Positions 44,422-53,904 are shown, counted from the stretch's first letter. The stretch is DNA of 64,000 nucleotides from Pseudomonadota bacterium (GCA_023389105.1 JAEWEY010000004.1:1-64000), one strand, 5' to 3'. Numbers and translations: made by a program. The notes: generated from the sequence alone by a model not told the origin.

Positions 44422-44463
44422 AAGGGCATCGCTGCGACACGCAGCGGTGCCCTTTACATTTTT
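44422..44463 (+). terminator. Strong intrinsic terminator after the 16-codon ORF
   Basis: A 15-bp stem (AAGGGCATCGCTGCG at 44422-44436 with CGCAGCGGTGCCCTT at 44440-44454, one G-T pair) with a 3-base loop, followed by TTTACATTTTT. It ends the small transcript upstream and insulates the gene at 44561. Confidence 0.8.
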
Positions 44464-44560
44464 CCGGCGCGCAACTTTGAAAATGTCTCGCATTTCGGGC
44501 ATCGTTCGGGAACCGTTACGGGCTCCATGTGTCTTTCCCGCAACCTTGGGAGATTAAGCG

Positions 44561-45127
44561 ATGGCCAAACAACCTTCACAGAAATCATCCTCGTCGCGCA
44601 GCGATACGGTCGACAAGCTGGCCAAGGCGGCGATGAGCAAGGAAATGCTCGCCGCCGGTCTCGCTGCCGCGGCCGCGGCGATCAGCGCGAGTCCAAAGGC
44701 GCGCCGCGCGATCCGCGATGCGGGTCTCGATGCGGCCGACACGGCGTCGCAGGCGGCGACCAACATGATGGCCAGCGCAACGAAGCTGGGCTCGCTAATC
44801 GCCGAGGCGGTGGCCGATGCCGCTCAGCGCGTCATGTCCGGGAAATGGACCGAAGACGACGCGACGCCGCAGCGTGCAGCGTCCACCGGCGGTGCTTCGC
44901 GCGCGACCTCGGCGAAGCGCAGCACGGGCCCCAAGCGGGCCACTGCATCGCGCGCCGCAACCGGTGCGACCCGCAGCACCGCTGCTCGCAAGCCGGCAGC
45001 CGCCAAGCGGACGACCGCTAAGGCAGCAACTGGGACCGCCAAGCGTTCGACCGGCACGCGCAAACGGAGCACGACGCCGCGCAAGCCACGCGGCGGCGGA
45101 AACTCAGGCGGCAGTTCCTCGAGCTAA
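44561..45127 (+). CDS. Basic-tailed Ala-rich protein (phasin- or histone-H1-like)
   Basis: A 188-residue protein. The N-terminal half (about 1-100) is Ala/Ser-rich and helical with SKEMLAAGLAAAAAAISASPKARRAIRDAGLD. The C-terminal half is a low-complexity tail of Lys/Arg/Ala/Ser/Thr repeats (KRSTGPKRATASRAATG and so on), like histone H1 tails or PHA-granule/nucleoid linkers such as PhaM/PhaF. The proximity to phaR supports a granule or nucleoid role, but only by context. A strong terminator follows. Confidence 0.65.
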   Translation: MAKQPSQKSSSSRSDTVDKLAKAAMSKEMLAAGLAAAAAAISASPKARRAIRDAGLDAADTASQAATNMMASATKLGSLIAEAVADAAQRVMSGKWTEDDATPQRAASTGGASRATSAKRSTGPKRATASRAATGATRSTAARKPAAAKRTTAKAATGTAKRSTGTRKRSTTPRKPRGGGNSGGSSSS

Positions 45128-45148
45128 GCCAGAGCGAAGATCAACAGG

Positions 45149-45182
45149 AAGCCGCCGGCCCGCAAGCCGGCGGCTTTGTTTT
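45149..45182. terminator. Intrinsic terminator between convergent genes
   Basis: AAGCCGCCGGC and GCCGGCGGCTT form an 11-bp perfect stem (45149-45176) with a T-rich tail (TTTGTTTT) on the plus strand, just after the basic-tailed protein gene. On the minus strand it overlaps the end of the peptidase gene. Confidence 0.85.
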
Positions 45183-47304
45183 ACCAGATGCGGACGCGAT
45201 CCTTGGGCGCCAGGTATAGCTTGTCGCCCGGCTTGACGTTGAATGCCTTGTACCAGGGGTCGAAGTTGCGGACGACCGCATTGACCCGTGCTTCGGCGAG
45301 CGAGTGTGAGTCCGTCTGCAGCAGCTGGCGCGCGAACGCATCGCGATACTTCCAGCGCCACGCCTGGGCGTAGCTGAGGAAAAAGCGCTGATCGCCGGTC
45401 AGCCCGTCAATGACTGGTGCCGGCTTGCCTTTCAATGAAAGCTTGTAAGCCTGGTAAGCCATCGAGATGCCGCCGAGATCCCCGATGTTCTCGCCGAGCG
45501 TCAGCTTGCCATTATGACAGGTCTTACCGTCGTCGTACGGACAGATCTGATCATATTGCGCGGCAAGTTTCGCGCCGAGCGCGTCGAAGGTCTTGCGATC
45601 GGTATCGGTCCACCAATTGCGCAGCTTGCCCGTGCCGTCGTAGCGCGAGCCCTGGTCGTCGAACCCGTGGCCGATCTCATGCCCGATCGTCGCGCCGACT
45701 GCACCGTAGTTAACGGCCGCGTCTGCCTTTGGATTGAAGTAGGGCGGCTGCAGATAGGCAGCCGGGAAGACGATCTCGTTCGCCGGCGGCATGTAATAAG
45801 CGTTCACCGTCTGCGGCGTCATCAGCCACTTCGTCTTGTCGACCGGCTTGCTGAGGTCGTCCAGCTGGTCCTTCCAGGCCCAGTCGGATGCCGACACGTT
45901 GTTCGCCAGCGCCTGTCCCGGCGTGATAACCAGTCCATCGTAGGTTTCGAACTTGACCGGGTAGCCGATCTTTACGCCGAAGGCATCGAGCTTGTTTCGC
46001 GCTTCGACGCGGGTCGCCGGCGTCATCCACGCGAGGTCCTTGAGATTGCTGGCCAGCGCCAGGCGCAGATTTCCGACCAGCTTTTCCATCGCTGCCTTGC
46101 TTGAGGGCGGGAAGTGACGCTCGACGTAGATCTTGCCGACCGCCTCGCCCATCGCACCTTGCACGAAGTCCAGCGCGCGCTGCCAGCGCTGCCGCTGTTC
46201 GGTGCGGCCGGTAAGTAGCTTGCCGTAAAAGGCAAAGTTCGCATCGTCGATGTCGCTCGGCAGCACGGCCGCCTGGCTCGACAGGAAGCGGGCCGCGGCC
46301 CAGGCTTTGATGTCATCCATCGGCGCCGTGTTCAGCAGCGCGAACATCGCGGGGACGCCGCCACCCAGCTTCTTGAGCTGTTCGGGAGTAAGACCAAGCT
46401 TGGAGATTTCCTCCTGCGTCGGGGGCACCTGAGCGACGATGAAGCTTGGCTGGCTGCCCAGCTTCAAATCGTTGAGCATTGCGGCGACCGGGAAGCCGCC
46501 CGCCATTTGTTCGAGCTCGGCGCGCGTGACCCGATTTGTCGTTAGCTCCGGATTCCGCGCAAGAGCGCGATCCCATCCGATTTCGGCGAACTGCCGCTCG
46601 AGATTGTAAACGCGCTCGGCGGACGTCTTCGGATCAGCGTAACCGGCTTTGCCAAGCAGGAACGCGAGGTACTCCTTGTACTTGGCGCGGATCTCGAGGT
46701 TCTTCGGGCTGTCGACCAGGTAATAGTCGCGGTCGGGCAGGCCGAGGCCACCCGCTGCGGCATAGACGGTGTTCGCATTGGGATCCTGCCGGTCGATCGA
46801 GACGAACGCGCCGATCGGTGACGGAATCCCGGGTTGCGCGAGCAGATGCGCGAGGTCTTGACGGCTCTTCGCCGCCGCAATCCGGTCGAGATAGGGCTTC
46901 GCCGGCGCGAGCCCCGCTGCGTTGATCGCATTGACGTCGAGAAAGGCACGATACGCATCGCCGATCCGCTGCTCGAGGCTGCCGGCCGGATATTGGCGTG
47001 CCGCCATCTCTTCGACGATCGCGCGCACATCGCGTTCGGCGCCGAGACGAAGCTGCAGCGCGGCGCCGCTGTACGGATATTGCGGCGGGATGACCTCCTT
47101 CGCGAACCACTTGCCGTTGACATATTTGAAGAAATCGTCGCCGGGCTTCACCGACTTGTCGAGGTCAGCCTTGTTGAAGCCCCAGCCGGGGAAGGTCATT
47201 CCTTTATATTCGGCAGGCGCCGCAGCCGTCTGCGCCACCGCGGCGTGCGGCACGAGCGCAGTAAGCACTGCCGCGCCGGCGAGCAGCGTGAAATTCTTCT
47301 TCAT
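45181..47304 (-). CDS. M13 family (neprilysin-type) zinc metallopeptidase
   Basis: A 707-residue secreted peptidase. The signal peptide MKKNFTLLAGAAVLTALVPHAAVAQ is followed by a M13 N domain and a catalytic C domain with the zinc motif HEIGH (His542, Glu543, His546) in GHEIGHGFDDQGSRYDGTG, and the third ligand Glu605 in GENIGDLGG. The C-terminus KDRVRIW matches the family CxxW-like end. The ATG at 47304 (GGGG upstream) is preferred over 47316. M13 enzymes cut peptides of up to a few kDa in the periplasm or outside. Confidence 0.92.
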   Translation of the reverse strand: MKKNFTLLAGAAVLTALVPHAAVAQTAAAPAEYKGMTFPGWGFNKADLDKSVKPGDDFFKYVNGKWFAKEVIPPQYPYSGAALQLRLGAERDVRAIVEEMAARQYPAGSLEQRIGDAYRAFLDVNAINAAGLAPAKPYLDRIAAAKSRQDLAHLLAQPGIPSPIGAFVSIDRQDPNANTVYAAAGGLGLPDRDYYLVDSPKNLEIRAKYKEYLAFLLGKAGYADPKTSAERVYNLERQFAEIGWDRALARNPELTTNRVTRAELEQMAGGFPVAAMLNDLKLGSQPSFIVAQVPPTQEEISKLGLTPEQLKKLGGGVPAMFALLNTAPMDDIKAWAAARFLSSQAAVLPSDIDDANFAFYGKLLTGRTEQRQRWQRALDFVQGAMGEAVGKIYVERHFPPSSKAAMEKLVGNLRLALASNLKDLAWMTPATRVEARNKLDAFGVKIGYPVKFETYDGLVITPGQALANNVSASDWAWKDQLDDLSKPVDKTKWLMTPQTVNAYYMPPANEIVFPAAYLQPPYFNPKADAAVNYGAVGATIGHEIGHGFDDQGSRYDGTGKLRNWWTDTDRKTFDALGAKLAAQYDQICPYDDGKTCHNGKLTLGENIGDLGGISMAYQAYKLSLKGKPAPVIDGLTGDQRFFLSYAQAWRWKYRDAFARQLLQTDSHSLAEARVNAVVRNFDPWYKAFNVKPGDKLYLAPKDRVRIW

Positions 47305-47412
47305 GATTTGCCCCATTCCCCAACTTAGAAAAGAAAGCGGATCGAACGGCTTACGGATGATTCCACCACCCTTGTTTCGACGGGCAGCTGCTAGCCGTCT
47401 GCCAAGGGATGC

Positions 47413-49191
47413 TCAGGCAGCGCGATCTTCGAACTGGAGCCGCGCCAGCCGCGCATAAAGACCGCCGTGGCCGCTGAGACTGGCATGCGTGCCTTCCTCG
47501 ACGATCCGCCCGCCGTCCATGACCACGATGCGGTCGGCGGCGCGGACGGTCGCCAGGCGGTGCGCGATGACGATGGTGGTACGATGTTCCATCAGGCGGT
47601 CGAGCGCGTCCTGAACCAGGCGCTCGCTTTCGGCATCGAGGGCGGACGTCGCCTCATCGAGCAGCAGCAGCGGGGCGTCGCGAAGCAGTGCGCGCGCGAT
47701 CGCGATACGCTGGCGCTGACCGCCCGATAGCCGCGCGCCGCCTTCTCCCATGTAGGTATCGAGGCCCTCCGGGAGCGCGCGCAGGAATTGCTCGGCATTG
47801 GCGTCCCGCGCTGCCTGCCAGAGCTGGTCCTCGGTCGCGTTCCAATTGCCGTAGCGCAGATTGTCGCGGGCCGACGCGGCGAAGATGATCGTGTCCTGCG
47901 GCACCATCGCAATGCGCTGGCGGATGTCGGCGGGGTCAGCGTCCTTAAGGTCAATGCCGTCGAGCAGCACGCGCCCGCTATCGGGGTCGTAGAAGCGCTC
48001 GGCGAGCTGGAAGATCGTGGTCTTGCCGGCGCCAGAGGGGCCGACCACGGCCAGCCGTTCGCGGGCGCGGACGGCCAGGGAGAAGTTCTCGAGCGCCGAC
48101 GTTTCGCGCCGGGTCGGATAGTGAAAAGTGACGTTCTCGAACGTCAGTTCGCCGCGTCCCGGCTCCGGCATCGCGGCGGGCTGCGCGGGTGCGCGGATAT
48201 CCGGCTCGGCATGGAGCAATTCTGCCAGCCGTTCGGAGGCACCGGCGGCACGCAGCAGGTCGCCATAGACCTCGGAAAGTGCGCCGAATGCGCCGGCAAG
48301 CAGGCCGCCATAGAGCACGAAGGCGGCAATAGTGCCGCCGCTCATGCGGCCGGTCGCAACGTCCAGCGCGCCTTGCCAGATGACCCACACGATCGCGCTG
48401 AACAGCAGGAAGATGACCATCGCCGTCATGATCGCGCGCAACATGATGCGCTTCTTGGCGGTCGCGAAAACGCGCTCGACGGCGTCGGTGAAGCGGCTGG
48501 CTTCGCGGCCCTGTTGGTTGAACGCCTGGACGATCTTCATCGCGCCGAGCACTTCGCTGGTGACGGTGCCGACGTCGGCGATGCGGTCCTGACTGCTGGT
48601 CGAAACGCTGCGCACGCGGCGCCCGAGGATGATGATCGGGCCGATCACCAGCGGCACGCCAAGCAGCATCATCCCCGCAAGCTTTGGCGAAAGCGCCAAT
48701 AGGATGACGAGGCACGCGGTCCCCATCACGATGTTGCGCAGCGCCACGGAAACGGTCGTGCCGACCACCTGCTCGATGATCGTCGTGTCGACCGTGATGC
48801 GTGATGTAATTTCCGCGGGCCGGTTCTCTTCGAAGAAACCGGGCGAGAGCCGCAACAGGTTACGATGCACGGCAAGCCTGATGTCCGCGACCGTCCGCTC
48901 GCCGAGCCACGCCACGTAGTAGAAGCGCACCGCGGTGGCGATGGCCATGACCGTGACGAGAATCATCAGATACTGGAACCAGCGCGCCAGATCATGCGAG
49001 CCAGCGCCGCTCGCGAAGCCCTTATCGATGATGAGCTTGAAGGCGTAGGGCACGCCCGACGTCGCGCCCGCCGCGAACAGCAGCGCGATAGAGGCGACGA
49101 GGATGTGGCCTGGATAACGGGTGGCGAAGCCCCACACCATGCGCAGGCTGCGGAGCGAGCGCCCCTTGGGGCGGTTGGGAGCAGTGGCCAT
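47413..49191 (-). CDS. ABC transporter, half-type exporter (permease fused to ATPase, MsbA-like)
   Basis: A 592-residue half-transporter. Residues about 20-320 contain six transmembrane helices. The ATPase has Walker A GPSGAGKTT at 384-392, signature LSGGQRQR at 488-495 and Walker B LLLLDEATSALD around 508-519. The arrangement is that of MsbA/LmrA-type exporters, which act as dimers. Substrate is not known; lipid or peptide export is plausible. The gene is followed by a 108-base gap and the M13 peptidase gene on the same strand. Confidence 0.93.
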   Translation of the reverse strand: MATAPNRPKGRSLRSLRMVWGFATRYPGHILVASIALLFAAGATSGVPYAFKLIIDKGFASGAGSHDLARWFQYLMILVTVMAIATAVRFYYVAWLGERTVADIRLAVHRNLLRLSPGFFEENRPAEITSRITVDTTIIEQVVGTTVSVALRNIVMGTACLVILLALSPKLAGMMLLGVPLVIGPIIILGRRVRSVSTSSQDRIADVGTVTSEVLGAMKIVQAFNQQGREASRFTDAVERVFATAKKRIMLRAIMTAMVIFLLFSAIVWVIWQGALDVATGRMSGGTIAAFVLYGGLLAGAFGALSEVYGDLLRAAGASERLAELLHAEPDIRAPAQPAAMPEPGRGELTFENVTFHYPTRRETSALENFSLAVRARERLAVVGPSGAGKTTIFQLAERFYDPDSGRVLLDGIDLKDADPADIRQRIAMVPQDTIIFAASARDNLRYGNWNATEDQLWQAARDANAEQFLRALPEGLDTYMGEGGARLSGGQRQRIAIARALLRDAPLLLLDEATSALDAESERLVQDALDRLMEHRTTIVIAHRLATVRAADRIVVMDGGRIVEEGTHASLSGHGGLYARLARLQFEDRAA

Positions 49192-49327
49192 AGCGCCGTC
49201 TAACAGCCGCTCGGCGCGCTCTCAATTGTGTCCCGAATTGGGTATTCTGCTTTGGCGATCCAGGCATTTGCGCGGCAGGTCCGAGAGCGTAGTAAACGCC
49301 AGATTAACGAATCGAGGCGAAGCGTAC

Positions 49328-50290
49328 ATGGCAACCACTGAAACTGGCGCTCGCGGAGCCGATGTAACCGACCTGTTGTCGGACCTGACGGACAGCGACG
49401 TCGTGGTAGAGCTGGCCGCCGGGTCCGCGAGCCGGCGCATCCCTGATGCTGGCCCGGCAAGACTGGTGCAGGATGCGATCGAAGCTTCCTATCGCGCGCT
49501 TGCCGGAACGTCGCTGCGGTTGGAGACTGTTGCGGTTCTGGAAGAAGTCACGCGGAAAAGCCTTTCGCTCTGGCTGCGCGTGAAGCAGGACGGCGAGGGC
49601 GCGCCTGCCTCCAGTAACTCTGCTCAGCTGAAGTTTCTCGCGCGTGGCACGCTCGCGATCCTTGCATGGATGGACGGATCTTCCACGCACCAATTGGCCG
49701 ATTTGCAGCAGGCCATCCGGGTGCTCGCCTGGGGCACTTCGATGACCACGCCCTCGCAGCCCGTGCTGCCTTCGTCCGCGCAGCTAATCGAAGCGGTGTC
49801 GGCATGGCAGCGCGCGAAGGAAGCGCTGTCGTCGAACGACGAAGCGCGGGTGATCACCAATAACGGCTCGGCCAGGATCGACGCGTCGAGGCGAATCGCG
49901 GAGCCGCGGACGCTGCTTCAGTCCCGCACGCTCGTAAACCAGTCGGCGGACATGATCTTCGTGGTCGAGATGCCCGACTACCAGTCGACATCGCAGTGGC
50001 ATCTTAAGCACGGTAGTACGCGGACCACGGCGATTGCCGAGCCGGGCACCTTGCTGGACAAATTTTACCGGCGCGAGCTGGATATCCGCCCGGGCGACGC
50101 GCTGCGCTGCCGGGTCGACGTCGAGACTTCCTATGGACCCGATCATGAAGTCCTCGCCGAGCGTTACCGGATCGTAGAAATCCTCGAAGTGTTGCCTCCG
50201 TCGACAATTGCGGGGGAAGCGCTAACGCACCAAGCCGCAGCGGCCCCGAAGGACGAACTGGATCAGATCCTGGAAGACGCGGCATCCTGA
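49328..50290 (+). CDS. Hypothetical protein of 320 residues
   Basis: No domain recognised. The N-terminal part (about 1-150) is acidic/helical with repeated short helices, including a central segment RLETVAVLEEVTRKSLSLWLRV and LARGTLAILAWMDG. The C-terminal third is beta-rich (MIFVVEMPDYQ; RCRVDVETSYGPDHEVLAERYRIVEIL). There is no signal peptide. The frame continues upstream to 49121, but the ATG at 49328 is the best start. It lies upstream of phaZ by 86 bases and may be expressed with it. Confidence 0.6.
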   Translation: MATTETGARGADVTDLLSDLTDSDVVVELAAGSASRRIPDAGPARLVQDAIEASYRALAGTSLRLETVAVLEEVTRKSLSLWLRVKQDGEGAPASSNSAQLKFLARGTLAILAWMDGSSTHQLADLQQAIRVLAWGTSMTTPSQPVLPSSAQLIEAVSAWQRAKEALSSNDEARVITNNGSARIDASRRIAEPRTLLQSRTLVNQSADMIFVVEMPDYQSTSQWHLKHGSTRTTAIAEPGTLLDKFYRRELDIRPGDALRCRVDVETSYGPDHEVLAERYRIVEILEVLPPSTIAGEALTHQAAAAPKDELDQILEDAAS

Positions 50291-50376
50291 CGCGCATCTG
50301 CTGCGCTGCAACATTCGCTTGCCAGCCGCGTTGAGGAGCGCCACACCTTCGGCCAAGTCCGCTGCTGCGAGGTTCG

Positions 50377-51609
50377 ATGCTTTACGATGCTTATGAGGTT
50401 CAACGCTCCTTCCTCGCAGGTGCAAGCAAGCTAGCCGGGCTCGGCGCCGGCTGGCTCAACAACCCTTCGAATCCCTGGGGATACAGTTCGCTGGGCCCGA
50501 TGGCCGCGGCCAGCTTGGAAGTTTTCGCCCATGCGGCAGCGCCGCGCGGCAAACCTGACTTCGGCCTCGACCAGACGCGCATCCGCGGCAAGGACATCGC
50601 CGTCAACGAAGAGATCCTGCTCCGCAAGCCGTTCGGCCAGCTGAAGCATTTCTATCGCGAAGGCGTTGAAACCGGCCCGCGCCTGCTGATCGTGGCGCCG
50701 ATGTCGGGGCACTATGCAACGCTTCTCCGCGGCACGGTCGAGCGACTGCTGCCGAGCTTCGACGTCTACATCACCGACTGGCGCGACGCGAAGATGGTGC
50801 CGACGTCGGACGGCTCATTCAACCTCGACGATTACATCGATTATCTGATCGAGTTCCTGGAGCTGATTGGCACCAAGACCGGCGAGCGCCCGCATATGCT
50901 CGCGGTCTGCCAGCCGGCCGTGCCAGCCTATGCCGCGACGGCGCTGATGAACCAGGACAAGAACCCGTGGCGCCCGCGCTCGCTGACCATGATGGGCGGT
51001 CCCATCGACACGCGGCAGGCGCCGACGGCGGTCAACACGCTGGCGACGCAGCGGCCGTTCGCCTGGTTCGAGCAGAACGTCATTGCCACCGTGCCGATGC
51101 TGTACCCAGGCGCGGGGCGGAAGGTGTACCCGGGCTTCCTGCAGCTGGCCGGCTTCATGACCATGAACCTCGGCTCGCACCTCATCAGCCATTGGGAGAT
51201 GTTCAAGCATCTCGTCGTCGGCGATGAGGAAAGTGCCTCTGCCACGCAGAAATTCTACGACGAATATCGCTCGGTCTGCGACATGACCGCGGAATTCTAC
51301 CTGCAGACGATCGACGTCGTCTTCCAGAACCATCTGCTGCCCAAGGGCGAGATGGAACATCGCGGGCGACGCGTCGATCCGACGGCGATCCGCGACACCG
51401 CGCTGTTGGCGATCGAGGGTGAGCGCGACGACATTTCCGGCCTCGGCCAGACCCGCGCGGCGCTCGATATCGCGACCAAGCTGCCGGGTTCGATGAAGCA
51501 ATATCTGATGGCCAGGGAAGTCGGCCATTACGGCATCTTCAACGGCCGCAAATGGCGCGAGAAAATCGCGCCGGTGTTCGAGAAGTTCGTCGCCGCCCAC
51601 AACGGCTGA
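50377..51609 (+). CDS. phaZ: Intracellular polyhydroxyalkanoate depolymerase PhaZ
   Basis: PhaZ hydrolyses stored PHA. The 410-residue protein carries the depolymerase nucleophile in AVCQP (Cys178), with HYATLLRGTVERLLPSFDVYITDWRDA, SLTMMGGPIDTR and the C-terminal EVGHYGIFNGRKWREKIAP His loop. The sequence is typical of intracellular PhaZ of alphaproteobacteria. The PHA genes phaR, the PhaC-like gene and this one are spread over 9 kb. Confidence 0.9.
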   Translation: MLYDAYEVQRSFLAGASKLAGLGAGWLNNPSNPWGYSSLGPMAAASLEVFAHAAAPRGKPDFGLDQTRIRGKDIAVNEEILLRKPFGQLKHFYREGVETGPRLLIVAPMSGHYATLLRGTVERLLPSFDVYITDWRDAKMVPTSDGSFNLDDYIDYLIEFLELIGTKTGERPHMLAVCQPAVPAYAATALMNQDKNPWRPRSLTMMGGPIDTRQAPTAVNTLATQRPFAWFEQNVIATVPMLYPGAGRKVYPGFLQLAGFMTMNLGSHLISHWEMFKHLVVGDEESASATQKFYDEYRSVCDMTAEFYLQTIDVVFQNHLLPKGEMEHRGRRVDPTAIRDTALLAIEGERDDISGLGQTRAALDIATKLPGSMKQYLMAREVGHYGIFNGRKWREKIAPVFEKFVAAHNG

Positions 51610-51619
51610 TGTAGGGCCG

Positions 51620-53023
51620 CTAGGACGCGGCCTTCTTCATTTTCACGCCGCCGAGCATCGTCAGTGCGACGATACCGCCAGCCGCCGCGACGGCCGCGGC
51701 GACCATCATCGCGGCGTGGAAGCCGGCAAACATCGCCGAGCCTTCGCTGGCGAGCACCGATCCGAGCAGCGCAGTAGCGATCAGGCCGCCGGTCCGCGCG
51801 ACGGCGCTGTTGAAGCCCGACGCCATCGCGACATGCTGCTCCTCGACCGATCCAAGCACGGATGAGGTGAGCGGGGCGACAGCAATGGTCATGCCCAGCG
51901 CCATCACCAAAATCGCCGGGAAGGTGCCGGTCCAATAGCTGCCGTCTTCGTGAATCAGCCACGACAGCAACATGCCAACTCCGACGATTAGCGGCCCGAC
52001 CGTTAGCGGAATCCGCGGCCCGATCCGCGCCGCCATTGCGCCCATGGTCGGCGACACGGCAGTCATCAGGATCGGCAACGGCAACATCGCGAGGCCCGCC
52101 TGCACGGGCGAATAACCGCCGCTCGTGATGAGCACGTAGGGGATGAGCAGCATCGCCGCGCCGAACGCGCCGTAGAGCAGGAACGTCAGCAGGTTCAGGC
52201 CCGAAAAGCAGCGATTCCGGAACAGCTCGATCGGCATCATCGCCCGCTTGCCACGATAGTGCTCGACCCACAGGAACCCGGCCAGCATCGCAGCACCGAT
52301 CGCCAGTGAAATGACAGCGGGGATGCTAAGGTGCCGCGTCGCTGACCAGAGGGTGAGGGCATAGGTTAGCCCGCCAAGCCCGGCGGTTGCAAGCAGAGCG
52401 CCGGCATAATCTGTGCGCCCAGCGCCGGCTTCGCGGCTTTCGGTCACGAGGCGCAGCGCCAACAGGATCGCGCCGAGCGCCAGCGGCAGGTTGATGTAGA
52501 AGATTGCGGGCCATCCGACCGACCCTACCAGCCAGCCCCCGATCAGCGGCGCGACCGCCGCCATTGCCGCCCCGGACGCGGCCCAAATTCCGACGGCGCG
52601 ACCGCGCTTTTCGCCCTGGAATGCCGCATTGAGCAGCGCGAGACTGTTCGGCAGCAACAGCGCCGCGCCGATTCCTTGCGCTCCTCGCGCCGCCAGCAGG
52701 ACGGGAAGGCTCGGCGCCAGAGCGCATACGAGCGATGTCACCGCGAAGATTGCCGTTCCGACGACCAACAGCCTCCGCCGCCCGAAATGATCGCCGAGCG
52801 CGCCGCCAAGCATCAGTAATGCCGACAACGGCAGCAGATAGGCGTTTACGACCCACTGCACGTCCTGCGCGCCTGCACCGTAGCTTTGGCGGATCGCGGG
52901 TAGGGCGACGTTCAGGACCGATCCTTCGACGAAGGACAGGCTGGACGCCAGGATGCAGGCGACGAGCGTCCAGTGCGAGTTCGAGCGGTCCTTGCTCGCC
53001 GCGCCGCTGTCGCGCGGACTCAA
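51620..53023 (-). CDS. MFS transporter, DHA2-type drug/metabolite efflux
   Basis: A 467-residue major facilitator with about 14 membrane helices, giving the DHA2 pattern: VEGSVLNVALPAIRQSYGA near helix 1, GGALGDHFGRRRLLVVG in loop 2-3 and RGAQGIGAALLLPNSLALL in motif C. The start is a TTG at 53023 that overlaps the stop of the 83-residue gene (TTGA), so it is probably translated by coupling; no Shine-Dalgarno is evident. An export role is likely; the substrate is unknown. Confidence 0.87.
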   Translation of the reverse strand: MSPRDSGAASKDRSNSHWTLVACILASSLSFVEGSVLNVALPAIRQSYGAGAQDVQWVVNAYLLPLSALLMLGGALGDHFGRRRLLVVGTAIFAVTSLVCALAPSLPVLLAARGAQGIGAALLLPNSLALLNAAFQGEKRGRAVGIWAASGAAMAAVAPLIGGWLVGSVGWPAIFYINLPLALGAILLALRLVTESREAGAGRTDYAGALLATAGLGGLTYALTLWSATRHLSIPAVISLAIGAAMLAGFLWVEHYRGKRAMMPIELFRNRCFSGLNLLTFLLYGAFGAAMLLIPYVLITSGGYSPVQAGLAMLPLPILMTAVSPTMGAMAARIGPRIPLTVGPLIVGVGMLLSWLIHEDGSYWTGTFPAILVMALGMTIAVAPLTSSVLGSVEEQHVAMASGFNSAVARTGGLIATALLGSVLASEGSAMFAGFHAAMMVAAAVAAAGGIVALTMLGGVKMKKAAS

Positions 53024-53271
53024 TCGACGCGTTCGGCGATCGCGGTCTCGACCATCTTACGCCACACGTCGGGATCGCCGGCTTTTGCCATATCTTCGTC
53101 TGGCTCACGCATGGTGTGCAGAACGGCGAGCGCCTGGTTCACATGCTCGGGCCAGACCTTGTCGATCTTCTCGCCCGCCGACGGATCGCTGCCCTCGGCA
53201 TTGCTGCTGTGCGCGGCGCCGGCCAGCACGCGCGCGATGCGCTCCACCAGCGGCTTTTCGGAAACGGCCAT
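53020..53271 (-). CDS. Small hypothetical protein (83 aa), translationally coupled to the MFS gene
   Basis: An 83-residue soluble protein with GAAHSSNAEGSDP and a helical C-terminus (MRKMVETAIAERVD-like). The start is at 53271, with GGGAGGAGCG before the ATG; the frame can be read from 53301 but without such a site. Its stop overlaps the TTG of the MFS transporter gene. No family is recognised. Confidence 0.65.
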   Translation of the reverse strand: MAVSEKPLVERIARVLAGAAHSSNAEGSDPSAGEKIDKVWPEHVNQALAVLHTMREPDEDMAKAGDPDVWRKMVETAIAERVD

Positions 53272-53297
53272 GTTCGCTCCTCCCTTTATCAGAGCGT

Positions 53298-53897
53298 TCA
53301 ACCCGCCGGCCGCCGTTTGGGTTCAAGCATCCGTCGCAGGAAGCGCCGCGCCTTCATCACCAGCCAGACCGAAAGCCCGACGAGCAAGAGCGCGATGATG
53401 GCCGCGGCGATGGGATTGGCGATGGCCAGCGCGAGCAGCCCCGCGGTGGCAATGTCCTCGCCGGTAGACACGACGATGTTCGACACCGGCTCAGGGCTTG
53501 CATTCACCAGCGTCCGCGCGCCCGCCTTGCCGGCGTGGGCGACCAGCGCCGCGCCGCCGCCGAGCAGGAAGCTCGCGACCTGCCACTTGGGATCGCCGCC
53601 ATCGATGATCGCCATCGACAGCAGCGCGCCGCCGATCGGCCTCACGACCGAATGTACCGCGTCCCACGCGCTATCGACCCATGGCACCTTGTCGGCGAAG
53701 AACTCCGCGAGTGCACCCACGCCCGCGATCCCGATCAGCCAGTTGTTTGCGAGGATATCGAGCGCGTGCAGTTGGTCGGGCAGGGCGATCCAGCCGAACT
53801 TCATCGCCAGGCCCGTGACGAAGCTGACGAGATAGAGCCGCCAGCCGGCGAGCAGGCTGACAGTCGAGGCAAGGGCGATCAGCTCGACGGCGCTCAT
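53298..53897 (-). CDS. DUF4126 domain-containing membrane protein
   Basis: A 199-residue protein with several membrane helices (for example about 5-30, 50-70, 130-150 and 160-180), recognisable as DUF4126 by MSAVELIALASTVSLLAGWRLYLVSFVTGLAM and HALDILANNWLIGIAGVGALAEFFADKVPWVDSAWDAVHSVVRPIGGALL. The function of the family is unknown. It ends 26 bases before the next gene in the same direction and probably shares a transcript. Confidence 0.8.
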   Translation of the reverse strand: MSAVELIALASTVSLLAGWRLYLVSFVTGLAMKFGWIALPDQLHALDILANNWLIGIAGVGALAEFFADKVPWVDSAWDAVHSVVRPIGGALLSMAIIDGGDPKWQVASFLLGGGAALVAHAGKAGARTLVNASPEPVSNIVVSTGEDIATAGLLALAIANPIAAAIIALLLVGLSVWLVMKARRFLRRMLEPKRRPAG

Positions 53898-53904
53898 CCG
53901 CTTC

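Noticed and set aside
45149..45182. A possible riboswitch at the end of the basic-tailed gene
   Set aside because: The structure is a simple stem followed by a T-rich tail, which is the standard intrinsic terminator.
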